Positions 35,945-44,145 of a DNA stretch of 64,000 nt are shown here, one piece after another. Position numbers and translations under genes: made by a program. The stretch's first letter is position 1. The number at the start of each line of letters is the position of its first letter. The notes beneath the pieces are model-generated. The model had not been told where the DNA came from. It did not search any database and saw only the letters and a list, made by a program, of their open reading frames with translations. The DNA is from Phycisphaerae bacterium. Lineage in GTDB: Bacteria > Chloroflexota > Anaerolineae > 4572-78 > J111. The stretch is taken from NCBI GenBank assembly GCA_028285035.1, contig JANQQF010000124.1:62001-126000 (forward strand). Reading direction: 5' to 3'.

Positions 35945-36032
35945 TTCATAGCGTTTATGGGTTTGTAGGGTTGATAGAGTTGGTAGTATTATTGGGGTCT
36001 AAATTAAAAATTTCTTTGAATAGGGACGTTTA

Positions 36033-37931
36033 ATGGCTACATACAATGAAGTATACAATCAATGGAAAGATGCCCCTGAAGACTTTTGGGCAACTGTCGC
36101 CGAGGATATTCACTGGTATAAAAAGTGGGATAAAGTGTTGGATGACTCACAAAAGCCCATTTATCGATGGTTTCCGGGGGGTGAGGTCAACACTTGTTAC
36201 AACGCCCTGGACCGACACGTGGAAGAGGGTCGGGCAGATCAGTTAGCTCTAATCTACGACAGCCCAGTGACTGATAGTGTCAAGAAATTCACTTATCGGG
36301 AATTGCGTGATGAGGTGGCTCGCCTCGCTGGAGCGATTGCTAATCTGGGTGTCGAAAAGGGTGATCGGGTCATCATTTATATGCCGATGGTGCCCGAAGC
36401 GGCCATGGCGATGTTAGCTTGTGCCCGGTTGGGTGCGGTCCATTCGGTTGTGTTTGGTGGGTTTGCGCCGAATGAGCTAGCCACGCGCATTGATGATGCC
36501 AAGCCCAAGCTGATTATCTCGGCTTCATGTGGCATCGAAGTCACTCGCGTGATTGAATACAAACCCCTCCTCGATGAAGCGATCGAACTATCTGAGCATA
36601 AGCCGGAAAAAACGGTCATTCTGCAACGTCCACAAGCCCAGGCCTCAATGATTGAGGGGCAGGATGTGGATTGGGTTGAAGCGATGGAAACGGCTACAGC
36701 CGTCGATTGTGTTCCCGTTGCTGCCACTGATCCGCTATATATTCTTTACACCTCTGGTACAACCGGAATACCTAAAGGCGTTGTTCGAGACAATGCAGGT
36801 CATATGGTTGCCTTGAAGTGGAGTATGCAAAATCTCTATGGTGTTGAACCGGGGGAGGTGTATTGGGCAGCCTCCGATGTGGGCTGGGTGGTTGGTCACT
36901 CCTACATCGTTTATGCTCCGCTATTCCATGGCTGCACCACGATTTTGTTTGAGGGTAAACCAGTTGGTACACCCGACCCAGGGGCATTCTGGCGAGTTAT
37001 TTCTGAGCATAATGTGAGTGTTCTCTTCACTGCCCCTACCGCTTTCCGTGCCATCAAGCGTGATGATCCTAACGCTGAATATCTGAAAAAGTACGACATC
37101 AGCAACTTTCGCACCCTCTTTTTAGCAGGTGAACGTTGTGACCCGGATACCCTGCATTGGGCGGAAGAAAAATTAGGTGTCCCTGTCATCGATCACTGGT
37201 GGCAAACGGAAACAGGTTGGCCGATTTGCTGTAATCCGATGGGGATTGAACAACTCCCGGTGAAAGCCGGTTCAGCGGCGGTGCCTGTGCCAGGCTATGA
37301 TGTTCAGATATTGGATGAGGGGAATAATGAAGTTGCTCCGAACGAAATCGGTAGCATTACAGTCAAATTACCCTTACCGCCTGGCTGTTTACCCACCTTA
37401 TGGAATAATGATGAGCGCTATCTCAACTCATATCTGGCAGTATCGCCAGGCTACTACACCACCGCCGATGCTGGCTTTAAGGACGAGGACGGGTATTTGT
37501 CAATTATGAGCCGAACGGATGACATCATCAATGTGGCTGGGCACCGTCTCTCTACAGGAGGGATGGAAGAGGTGTTGGCGGCTCATCCCGATGTGGCTGA
37601 GTGTGCGGTGATTGGCGTTAATGATGCGTTAAAAGGTGAAGTGCCTTTGGGGACAATTGTTTTGAAGGCCGGTGTTGATCGACCTGAAGAAGATATCGTC
37701 AAAGAGGTGATCCAGATGGTCCGCGATCAGATTGGTCCGGTGGCCTCGTTCAAGATTGCTAAAGTCGTCACTCGTTTACCAAAAACGCGCTCTGGGAAAA
37801 TCTTGCGAGGGACGATGAAAAAGATTGCAGATGGCACTGAATATCGGATGCCCGCTACTATCGATGATCCAGCTATTTTAGACGAAATTACCGAAGATTT
37901 TTCACAATTGGGCTATCCAAAAGTATCTTAA
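36033..37931 (+). CDS. prpE: Propionyl-CoA synthetase (PrpE-like AMP-forming acyl-CoA synthetase)
   Basis: 632 residues. Motifs: P-loop YTSGTTGIPKGVVRDNAGH, where KGVVRDN is typical of propionate rather than acetate enzymes; LAGERCDPDT; DHWWQTETGWP; MSRTDDIINVAGHRLSTGGMEE; and the C-terminal PKTRSGKILR with the catalytic/acetylated Lys. It makes propionyl-CoA (possibly also acetyl- or butyryl-CoA) for assimilation or for PHA monomers. AGGGACG precedes the ATG. It lies 78 nt before the PHA cluster and after the sensor operon, linking acid uptake with storage. Confidence 0.85.
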   Translation: MATYNEVYNQWKDAPEDFWATVAEDIHWYKKWDKVLDDSQKPIYRWFPGGEVNTCYNALDRHVEEGRADQLALIYDSPVTDSVKKFTYRELRDEVARLAGAIANLGVEKGDRVIIYMPMVPEAAMAMLACARLGAVHSVVFGGFAPNELATRIDDAKPKLIISASCGIEVTRVIEYKPLLDEAIELSEHKPEKTVILQRPQAQASMIEGQDVDWVEAMETATAVDCVPVAATDPLYILYTSGTTGIPKGVVRDNAGHMVALKWSMQNLYGVEPGEVYWAASDVGWVVGHSYIVYAPLFHGCTTILFEGKPVGTPDPGAFWRVISEHNVSVLFTAPTAFRAIKRDDPNAEYLKKYDISNFRTLFLAGERCDPDTLHWAEEKLGVPVIDHWWQTETGWPICCNPMGIEQLPVKAGSAAVPVPGYDVQILDEGNNEVAPNEIGSITVKLPLPPGCLPTLWNNDERYLNSYLAVSPGYYTTADAGFKDEDGYLSIMSRTDDIINVAGHRLSTGGMEEVLAAHPDVAECAVIGVNDALKGEVPLGTIVLKAGVDRPEEDIVKEVIQMVRDQIGPVASFKIAKVVTRLPKTRSGKILRGTMKKIADGTEYRMPATIDDPAILDEITEDFSQLGYPKVS

Positions 37932-38008
37932 CGAGTTTATTTCAAGGGTGTGAAGATAATTTTTCTTTATGTCTTTGTCTGTAAATTAAATTAATTTGGA
38001 GGTGTACT

Positions 38009-38722
38009 ATGTTTGGGCTTGAAGATCGTATCATTTTGGTAACTGGTGGTAATCGAGGAATTGGGGCTGAGATTGTGGCTCTATTGGAAGAGTTGGGGGC
38101 CAAAGTGGCCTACACCTATCGTAGCGCCCCTGGTCCGAAAGGAGCCTTGGCGGTTAAAGTCGATGTGACGGATCGAGAGAGTATGAACGGGGCTGTTGAA
38201 CAGGTTGAGCGTGAACTTGGCCCGGTTTATGGTGTGGTGGCGAATGCTGGGATCACGAATGATGCTCTGTTATCTCGTATGACCAATGAGCAATGGGAAA
38301 GTGTGATTGATACCAACTTGAATGGTGTATTCAACACGATTCGCCCTTTAGCCCCGTTGATGTACGAGCGTAAAGAAGGAGCAATGGTGTTCATTAGCTC
38401 GGTTGTGGGCGAGCAAGGCAATATTGGGCAAGCAAACTACTCTGCCACCAAGGCGGGCTTGATTGGGATGGCCAAAACCTTGGGTTTGGAAGGGGCGCGT
38501 TATGGCGTACGAGCCAATGTTGTTTGTCCCGGCTTTACTGAAACGGATATGGTCAAAGCCATTCCCGACCCAGTCAAGGACAAAATCTTGCAGACGATCC
38601 CGTTACGTCGTTTTGCCACTGAGCGGGAAGTAGCCTGGAGTGTAGCCTTTTTACTCTCGCCGACAATGGCTGGATATATTACAGGCACCGCAATTAGCAT
38701 CAATGGAGGCCGCCACACGTAA
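38009..38722 (+). CDS. FabG/PhaB-type short-chain reductase
   Basis: 237 residues, classical SDR: NAD(P)-binding TGGNRGIG, NAG in VANAGITND, and the catalytic Ser-Tyr-Lys as ISSVVG and YSATKAG. PGFTETDM and ISINGG are typical of 3-oxoacyl-ACP / acetoacetyl-CoA reductases. In this PHA locus it probably supplies (R)-3-hydroxyacyl-CoA, but a fatty-acid FabG role cannot be excluded. A GGAGGTG ribosome site lies 4-6 nt before the ATG. It is one of two such reductases here. Confidence 0.85.
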   Translation: MFGLEDRIILVTGGNRGIGAEIVALLEELGAKVAYTYRSAPGPKGALAVKVDVTDRESMNGAVEQVERELGPVYGVVANAGITNDALLSRMTNEQWESVIDTNLNGVFNTIRPLAPLMYERKEGAMVFISSVVGEQGNIGQANYSATKAGLIGMAKTLGLEGARYGVRANVVCPGFTETDMVKAIPDPVKDKILQTIPLRRFATEREVAWSVAFLLSPTMAGYITGTAISINGGRHT

Positions 38723-38734
38723 ACTTCATAGAAA

Positions 38735-38778
38735 GTAGGCCGTAGAACATAAAATCAAATCTACATTCTGCGGCCTAC
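38735..38778 (+). terminator. Long hairpin after the first reductase gene
   Basis: GTAGGCCGTAGAA (38735-38747) pairs with TTCTGCGGCCTAC (38766-38778), a 13-bp stem with one G-U pair, 12 nt after the stop. No clear T-run follows, so the terminator call is moderate. Confidence 0.55.
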
Positions 38779-38934
38779 CTTTGAACTATAAATCATTCCC
38801 CTAAAGCGCTCTGTCTATTCCTTCATCTTTAAAGCTAAACCGAATTTGTAACTCATTTGCAACTTGACTTTGGTAAAGTAGGATCATCAGTAATAAATTT
38901 GCCAATAAGTTAGTATGACAAAGGAGATTTAACC

Positions 38935-39369
38935 ATGGCAGCAACTAAAACAAAAAATGGTCAAGTTGTAAATGATATGACAGATGCAATGAATGATGCA
39001 GCGGCTAAAGCTACTGAAGATGCCAAAGCAATGTTTGATAATATGATTGAAGCTAGCAATAAAATGTTTGCTGATAGCAAACCAATCATCGAGAATCAAC
39101 AAAAATTTATGCAAGATGGTTTTGCGATGTGGCAAGAGGCTAGCCAAGCCTATGCTGATTTTATGCTAGAGGCCGTTCAAAAAGGGATGGATCAATCATT
39201 AGCTATTCGCCAGCAATGGTTCTCAGCGATGGAATCGAATGCTAAAAAAGCTGAAGAAATCTTTGCGGTTGAGCAAAATGTGGCCTTGAAAATGGTTGAA
39301 ACCTATCAAGCACAAGCCAAAAGCGCAGCCGAACAATTGTCTAAGTTTTACACACCGGCAAAGAAATAA
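38935..39369 (+). CDS. Phasin-like PHA granule protein
   Basis: 144 residues, almost entirely helical and rich in Ala, Met, Gln and Lys (AMNDAAAKATEDAKAMFDNM, MVETYQAQAKSAAEQLSKFY), with no signal peptide. This matches phasins, which coat polyhydroxyalkanoate granules. Its place between two PhaB-type reductases supports this. It is monocistronic, with a terminator directly after. Confidence 0.8.
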   Translation: MAATKTKNGQVVNDMTDAMNDAAAKATEDAKAMFDNMIEASNKMFADSKPIIENQQKFMQDGFAMWQEASQAYADFMLEAVQKGMDQSLAIRQQWFSAMESNAKKAEEIFAVEQNVALKMVETYQAQAKSAAEQLSKFYTPAKK

Positions 39370-39385
39370 GTTGTTCTGTTTCAGG

Positions 39386-39420
39386 AAAGAGGGAGAGGCA
39401 AATTTAGTCTCTCCCTTTTT
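39386..39420 (+). terminator. Rho-independent terminator
   Basis: AGGGAGAG (39390-39397) pairs with CTCTCCCT (39409-39416), followed by TTTT, after the phasin gene. Confidence 0.85.
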
Positions 39421-39544
39421 GCCGTGGAGAGATGAGAGGCAGTCAGTACCATAGTTTTTTCGTATACACGAAGTAGGCAATTCTAAGATAATAAATAATT
39501 AACTGATAACTCGGGGGACACGCCAAAATTTAATGACCAGACAA

Positions 39545-39574
39545 ACTGTGGAATTGCTTGAGTTTTTCCACAGT
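39545..39574. promoter_or_regulatory. Inverted repeat in the phasin-phaB gap
   Basis: ACTGTGGAA (39545-39553) and TTCCACAGT (39566-39574) are perfect 9-bp arms with a 12-bp spacer, in the 372-bp gap before the second reductase. Without a T-run it looks more like an operator than a terminator. Apart from this and the terminator, nothing was recognised in the gap. Confidence 0.45.
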
Positions 39575-39741
39575 AGATAAACGTCAAGTTTATTGCGTTT
39601 GACCTGTTTGTTACGTTGATGAATTTTATTCTTGGAAAAGCCTAACTCCTGAATTTCTTAATTCGTCGAAATCACAAACTTCACATAATTCTTACATTTT
39701 TTCGTTTACATTCATATTCAAAATTATTTTAGGAGTAGGTT

Positions 39742-40533
39742 ATGCGCCTCAAAGATAAAGTTGCAATTATTACCGGAGCGGGTCGTGGTATTGGGCGAGC
39801 TACTGCCTTGCGATTTGCCGAAGAAGGAGCGTCAGTCGTTGTAGCTGACATTGAGTTAGAGATTGCTAAAACGGTTGTGGATGAAATCCTGGCCCAAAAA
39901 CATGTTCGAAACGGCAATGGAAACGGTTTGCCTGTTGCTGAGGGCGAGGTTCCGTCTGCGATGGCTATTGATGTTAATGTGACGGATCAAGAGTCGGTCA
40001 AGCGAATGGCGGGTCGTACGATTGAACAGTATGGCCGAATTGATGTCTTGGTTAACAATGCGGGGATCGTGCGTGATGCGCAATTGGTGAAGATGAATGA
40101 AGCCGCTTTTGATGCTGTGATTGATGTCAATCTCAAAGGGGTTTACAATTGCACCCAAGCCGTGGCCCCAAAGATGATCGAGCAAAAAAGTGGCGTTATT
40201 TTGAACTCGGCTTCCGTTGTCGCGGCTTATGGAAATTTTGGGCAGACAAACTACGTTGCCAGTAAAGCTGGGGTCATTGGGATGACCAAAGTGTGGGCCA
40301 GAGAGTTAGGTCGTAAAGGGGTGCGGGTCAACGCCATTGCCCCTGGTTTTATTCGGACTCGAATGACTGAAGGTATCCCTGAACACGTGATGGATAAGCT
40401 TGTTGATAACATTCCATTAGGTAAGATGGGGTTGCCTGAGCATATTGCCAATGCCTTTTTATGGCTGGCGTCTGATGAAGCATCATACATTCATGGCCAT
40501 ACATTGGCTGTTGATGGTGGGGCTGTCTTTTAA
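39742..40533 (+). CDS. phaB: Acetoacetyl-CoA reductase-like SDR (PhaB/FabG)
   Basis: 263 residues, classical SDR: TGAGRGIGRA, DVLVNNAGIVRD, a Ser-Tyr-Lys triad as NSASVVAAYG and YVASKAG, and PGFIRTRMTEGIP as in PhaB/FabG. An insert of about 12 residues (VRNGNGNGLPVAEGE) lengthens the loop before the adenine pocket. It probably reduces acetoacetyl-CoA to (R)-3-hydroxybutyryl-CoA for PHA synthesis. TTAGGAGTAGG precedes the ATG. The next promoter starts right after its stop. Confidence 0.82.
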   Translation: MRLKDKVAIITGAGRGIGRATALRFAEEGASVVVADIELEIAKTVVDEILAQKHVRNGNGNGLPVAEGEVPSAMAIDVNVTDQESVKRMAGRTIEQYGRIDVLVNNAGIVRDAQLVKMNEAAFDAVIDVNLKGVYNCTQAVAPKMIEQKSGVILNSASVVAAYGNFGQTNYVASKAGVIGMTKVWARELGRKGVRVNAIAPGFIRTRMTEGIPEHVMDKLVDNIPLGKMGLPEHIANAFLWLASDEASYIHGHTLAVDGGAVF

Positions 40534-40551
40534 GGGCAACAGAAATAACTG

Positions 40552-40596
40552 TTGACAATGCAAACTAAAACGTCAATAAACAGGCTCGAAGCCTGT
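40552..40596 (+). promoter_or_regulatory. Promoter of the phaE-phaC operon with adjacent hairpin
   Basis: TTGACA (40552-40557), a 17-bp spacer and AATAAA (40575-40580) form a plausible sigma-70 promoter. Overlapping its 3' end, ACAGGCT-CGA-AGCCTGT (40580-40596) is a perfect 7-bp inverted repeat at the expected start site, so a likely operator or 5'-UTR hairpin. Confidence 0.6.
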
Positions 40597-40625
40597 GTTA
40601 CAAGGCTTTTCAAAGGAGTATTATA

Positions 40626-41111
40626 ATGGACTGGAATAAACAAACTGAAGCAATGTTCAAAAATTGGACGGATGCCCAAAAGAAAATGTGGGAAAACTGG
40701 CAGGAGATGGCAAAACAAGGACCATCACTTGACCAAGCGACCCAAGTTTGGCAAAAAACGATTGAAAATTGGGAAGAAACGGTCAAAAATACGATGGAAG
40801 CTCAATCCGCCTGGACCAAGAATTGGTCTGAGAGCTTGAATACCGATGGCTTGCCTGAAGAGGTTGTAAATTGGGCTAAACAAGCACAGGATATGAATAA
40901 ACAATTTGGCGATGCTCAAAATCAAATGTGGCAGGGTTGGTTTGATTTGATGAAACAGACAGACTTTTCCAAAATCAATAGCAATTGGGATGGTGAAGGC
41001 CAGCAAGCCTTTCAACAATGGCAAGAGATGGCCAAGCAGGTGATGGAAGCACAGATGCAGTGGGTTAATATGTGGATGCCTAAATCGGGCGAAGCATCAG
41101 ATAAAAAGTAG
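40626..41111 (+). CDS. Trp-rich phasin-like / PhaE-N-terminal-like protein
   Basis: 161 residues, helical, with tryptophan at regular spacing (WTDAQKKMWENWQEMAKQ, WQGWFDLMKQ, WQEMAKQVMEAQMQWVNMW). The first 30 residues match the N-terminus of the following PhaE: both read M-D/N-WN-Q-E-M-K-WT-Q-KMW-W. That suggests duplication of an amphipathic granule- or PhaC-binding segment. Ribosome site AAAGGAG. First gene of the operon with phaE (13 nt) and phaC. It is probably a granule-associated activator or phasin. Confidence 0.75.
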   Translation: MDWNKQTEAMFKNWTDAQKKMWENWQEMAKQGPSLDQATQVWQKTIENWEETVKNTMEAQSAWTKNWSESLNTDGLPEEVVNWAKQAQDMNKQFGDAQNQMWQGWFDLMKQTDFSKINSNWDGEGQQAFQQWQEMAKQVMEAQMQWVNMWMPKSGEASDKK

Positions 41112-41124
41112 AGGCACACCGATC

Positions 41125-42336
41125 ATGAACTGGAATGAACAGGTCGAAGAAATGACCAAAGTTTGGACCGAGAATCAGCAAAAGATGTGGCAAAGCTGGT
41201 ATAATTTAGCCCAATCTGCCCCGCAAACATCTCCATTTGGGGCGGTCAATTGGCTAGAGCAGTGGAATGAGATAGCTACAAAAGGATTCGAGTCTTGGAC
41301 CGAGCAGGCCGATCCGACGGCCAAAGCCACGGCCCAGCGTATGTTTGACAATCAAAAGGCGCTATTTCAATTTTATGAATTTGCCGCTGAAGCTTGGCAA
41401 GGAATGATGAATCAGATGCAGGCTGGCGGAGATTGGCAGAGTAGTTGGGCTGAGTATACCAAGAAACTACAAGCACAATTGACCCAATCTGCTGAGGCTA
41501 CATTTAAGATGAATGCTGATAACCAAGAATTATGGCAGCAGTACAGCGGGCAAATGCAAAAAATGTTGGAACCTTGGTTGCAAGCCTGGCAAAACCCTGT
41601 AGACTTTTTTAGCCCCAATGGTATGGGGCGTAATCAAGCCTTATTCAATCTTAATAATTTGTATTGGAACACATTTGATCAAACCTTTGGTCAATTTTTA
41701 TCAAGTCCCACACTAGGTTACACTCGTGAATTTGAGGGTAAATTACGTCAGAGCTTCAAAGCTTGGCTGGATTATCGTCGAGCCGACTACAATTATCAAC
41801 TGCTTATCATCGAAGCGTGGGTCAAATCCTTTGAAAATTTACAACAGAAATTGGTGACCTTGAGTGAAAAGGGAGACACGGTCGATAGTGTCGCTGAATT
41901 TGCTACTTTATGGACGACGCTTGCGGAAGAGTCCTTTGCTGAGATATTTCGCACTGAGCAATTCATTCGTACGCAGGGAAAACTAATCGAAGCGACAATG
42001 AATTATCGCATTCAACAACGACAGCTTGTTGAGATGGTTTGTGAAATGCTCGATATTCCTACTCGCACCGAGGTAGATGCCGCTCACAAAGCTAATTATG
42101 AGTTACGGAAGGAAGTCAAGGCCCTCAAAAAAGCGATGGCCGGGCAAGACAGGTCATCAACCGATGATGTTAAGCAAACTATTGCTACATTGCAGGATGA
42201 AGTTGCTACTTTGAAGGATGCTGTTGCTAAGTTGACTGCTAAACCCAGCCGAAGTTCGGCCCGAACAACTAGCCGGTCTACGACCAAGAAGAAACCTGCC
42301 AAGACCGCAGCCTCTACCAAAAAAGAAGGAGCATAA
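41125..42336 (+). CDS. phaE: Class III PHA synthase subunit PhaE, with Lys-rich tail
   Basis: 403 residues. The N-terminal Trp-rich helical part and the centre (YTREFEGKLRQSFKAWLDYRR, YNYQLLIIEAWVKSFENL) match PhaE, and IPTRTEVDAAHKANYELRKE is the typical PhaE block before its C-terminal coiled coil. An extra tail of about 35 residues is rich in Lys, Ala, Ser and Thr (TTKKKPAKTAASTKK), resembling the DNA-binding tails of PhaF/PhaM proteins. PhaE forms the active complex with PhaC. Its stop is 2 nt before the phaC start. Confidence 0.88.
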   Translation: MNWNEQVEEMTKVWTENQQKMWQSWYNLAQSAPQTSPFGAVNWLEQWNEIATKGFESWTEQADPTAKATAQRMFDNQKALFQFYEFAAEAWQGMMNQMQAGGDWQSSWAEYTKKLQAQLTQSAEATFKMNADNQELWQQYSGQMQKMLEPWLQAWQNPVDFFSPNGMGRNQALFNLNNLYWNTFDQTFGQFLSSPTLGYTREFEGKLRQSFKAWLDYRRADYNYQLLIIEAWVKSFENLQQKLVTLSEKGDTVDSVAEFATLWTTLAEESFAEIFRTEQFIRTQGKLIEATMNYRIQQRQLVEMVCEMLDIPTRTEVDAAHKANYELRKEVKALKKAMAGQDRSSTDDVKQTIATLQDEVATLKDAVAKLTAKPSRSSARTTSRSTTKKKPAKTAASTKKEGA

Positions 42337-42338
42337 TC

Positions 42339-43433
42339 GTGAATTCATTTCCAATTCAAATCAACCCAGAAGCTGCGATGCAAGAGCTTTTTGAGATGAA
42401 CAGCAAGGTGGTCAAGGGCGTTAAAGTTCTCAGCCAAATTCGTGAAGATGAAGTGCAGTTTGGGGTGAGTGAAAAAGAGGCAGTTTTCCAAGAAGATAAA
42501 GTTGTTTTGTATCACTTCAAGCCTCTTGTTGAGAAAACCTTTGAAATCCCGATGTTGATTTCCTACGCCTTAGTCAATCGTCCTTACATGGCTGATCTTC
42601 AGGAAAATCGCTCCTTGGTGCGTAATCTGCTAAATCTAGGAATGGAAGTATATCTGATCGACTGGGGCTACCCTGGCCGAGAAGATCGCTGGCTGACCTT
42701 GGATGATTACATCAATGGCTACATTGATGATTGTGTGGATGTCGTTCGTGAGCGTCACAACGTGGATCAGATCAACTTACTGGGTATCTGCCAAGGTGGG
42801 GCCTTTAGTCTGTGCTATACTGCCTTGCATCCCGAAAAAATTAAAAATCTGATTACAATGGTAACGCCCGTTGACTTCCATATCGAAGATGGCTTACTTA
42901 ACACCTGGACTGGCTGTAAAGTGGGTTCGGAGAGTGTTGATGCTGATTTGATGGTTCAAGCATTTGGTAATATTCCTGGCGATTTTATGAATTTTGGCTT
43001 CTTGCTGCTCAAACCTTTTCAGTTGAATGTCCAAAAGTATATGGCCTTGGCAGACATTATGGATGATGAGGCCAAGCTGCGAAACTTCTTGCGTATGGAG
43101 AAGTGGATTTTTGATAGTCCTGATCAAGCGGGTGAAGCTTGGCGACAATTTATCAAAGATTTCTATCAAGATAACAAGCTGATCAAAGGCGAAGTCGAAA
43201 TTGGTGATCAGCTTGTCGATTTGAGTAATATTACGATGCCCGTTTTCAACATCTATGCTGAGGAAGATCATCTGGTGCCACCCGCTTCATCCTTAGCCCT
43301 TGAAAATCACATTGGCTCGAAAGATTACACCGTTAAGTCTTTCCCGGCCGGACACATCGGCATGTACGTTAGTGGTAAGGTACAACGTGATTTGCCACCA
43401 ACAATTGTGGAATGGCTTAAGGAACGGGCATAG
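42339..43433 (+). CDS. phaC: Class III polyhydroxyalkanoate synthase PhaC
   Basis: 364 residues from GTG with GAAGGAGC upstream, the length of class III PhaC. It polymerises (R)-3-hydroxyacyl-CoA. The lipase-like box is GICQGG with nucleophile C151, the catalytic Asp lies in YAEEDHLVPP, and the catalytic His in PAGHIGMYVSG. LIDWGYPGREDR and GCKVGSES are further family blocks. Translationally coupled to phaE. Confidence 0.96.
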   Translation: MNSFPIQINPEAAMQELFEMNSKVVKGVKVLSQIREDEVQFGVSEKEAVFQEDKVVLYHFKPLVEKTFEIPMLISYALVNRPYMADLQENRSLVRNLLNLGMEVYLIDWGYPGREDRWLTLDDYINGYIDDCVDVVRERHNVDQINLLGICQGGAFSLCYTALHPEKIKNLITMVTPVDFHIEDGLLNTWTGCKVGSESVDADLMVQAFGNIPGDFMNFGFLLLKPFQLNVQKYMALADIMDDEAKLRNFLRMEKWIFDSPDQAGEAWRQFIKDFYQDNKLIKGEVEIGDQLVDLSNITMPVFNIYAEEDHLVPPASSLALENHIGSKDYTVKSFPAGHIGMYVSGKVQRDLPPTIVEWLKERA

Positions 43434-43447
43434 GTTAGTAACTAGTT

Positions 43448-43503
43448 ATTGGTAAATGGTAATTTTAAGTGCCTGTCCCAATAACTAATTACTATTTACT
43501 AAT
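43448..43503. repeat. AT-rich palindromic element after phaC
   Basis: ATTGGTAAATGGTAATT (43448-43464) pairs with AATTACTATTTACTAAT (43487-43503), a 17-bp stem with two G-U pairs. The arms are made of GTAA/GGTAAT quasi-repeats. Related words occur near 45345. No T-run follows. Confidence 0.55.
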
Positions 43504-43510
43504 TATCCGT

Positions 43511-43555
43511 AATCAAGGATAATCTGTTGCTTAAACTGATAAATTGTCCTTGATT
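43511..43555. promoter_or_regulatory. Inverted repeat just before the PhaE-like gene
   Basis: AATCAAGGATAAT (43511-43523) and ATTGTCCTTGATT (43543-43555) form a 13-bp stem with one wobble pair, ending 17 nt before the ATG at 43573. It may be an operator or a hairpin that controls translation; the gene has no good ribosome site. Confidence 0.45.
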
Positions 43556-43572
43556 CGATTGGATTTTTTACG

Positions 43573-44079
43573 ATGAACCCAAAAGTAATGGAAGCCTGGT
43601 TTACCCTGATGGCTGAGGCGATGCGGGGGACAGAGCAAGCGCAAACAGCCCTAAAATCGGTGCCGATGGGCGACCCTGAGGCGTGGCAAAAATGGATGAA
43701 TCAGTTTATGCCAAATGCAACGTCAGGGACGGCCTCTGCCTTTGAGGAAAATCTTGAAGATTGGTATCAGATGATGGGAGTCGTGCCTCGGGCGCGCTAT
43801 CTGGACGCGCTGGAGAAGATTGACATTTTGCAACGTCGTTTGGAAAAAGCTCAGGAAACTATCGAAACATTGCGGGCTGATCGTAAGGATAGCCAGACTG
43901 ATGAAGCAAAACAAGCCCTCGACACCTGGAGCCAAATGCTCAATGAAACCCTCAAAACGCAAACAGAGTGGATGCGAGCTTGGACTGAAAACAACGAGCC
44001 AGGTTCAGCAAAACAGGATGGCGACTCAGCCGAGACATCACCAAAACCTGATGTTTCAACTGAGTCAGATGGTAAATAA
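43573..44079 (+). CDS. PhaE-like small PHA-associated protein
   Basis: 168 residues. MEAWFTLMAEAMRGTEQA is an amphipathic, Trp-containing helix, VVPRARYLDALEKIDILQRR resembles the end of PhaE, and a coiled coil (LEKAQETIETLRADRK) follows, with a polar acidic tail. It is probably a second granule or PHA-synthase accessory protein. It lies between phaC and the thiolase gene, separated from phaC by two palindromes. Family membership is tentative. Confidence 0.65.
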   Translation: MNPKVMEAWFTLMAEAMRGTEQAQTALKSVPMGDPEAWQKWMNQFMPNATSGTASAFEENLEDWYQMMGVVPRARYLDALEKIDILQRRLEKAQETIETLRADRKDSQTDEAKQALDTWSQMLNETLKTQTEWMRAWTENNEPGSAKQDGDSAETSPKPDVSTESDGK

Positions 44080-44145
44080 CAGGCGTTGCTGCCTATATAA
44101 TAAACGATAAAACGAAATATTAGACACATATTAAGGAGAAACATC

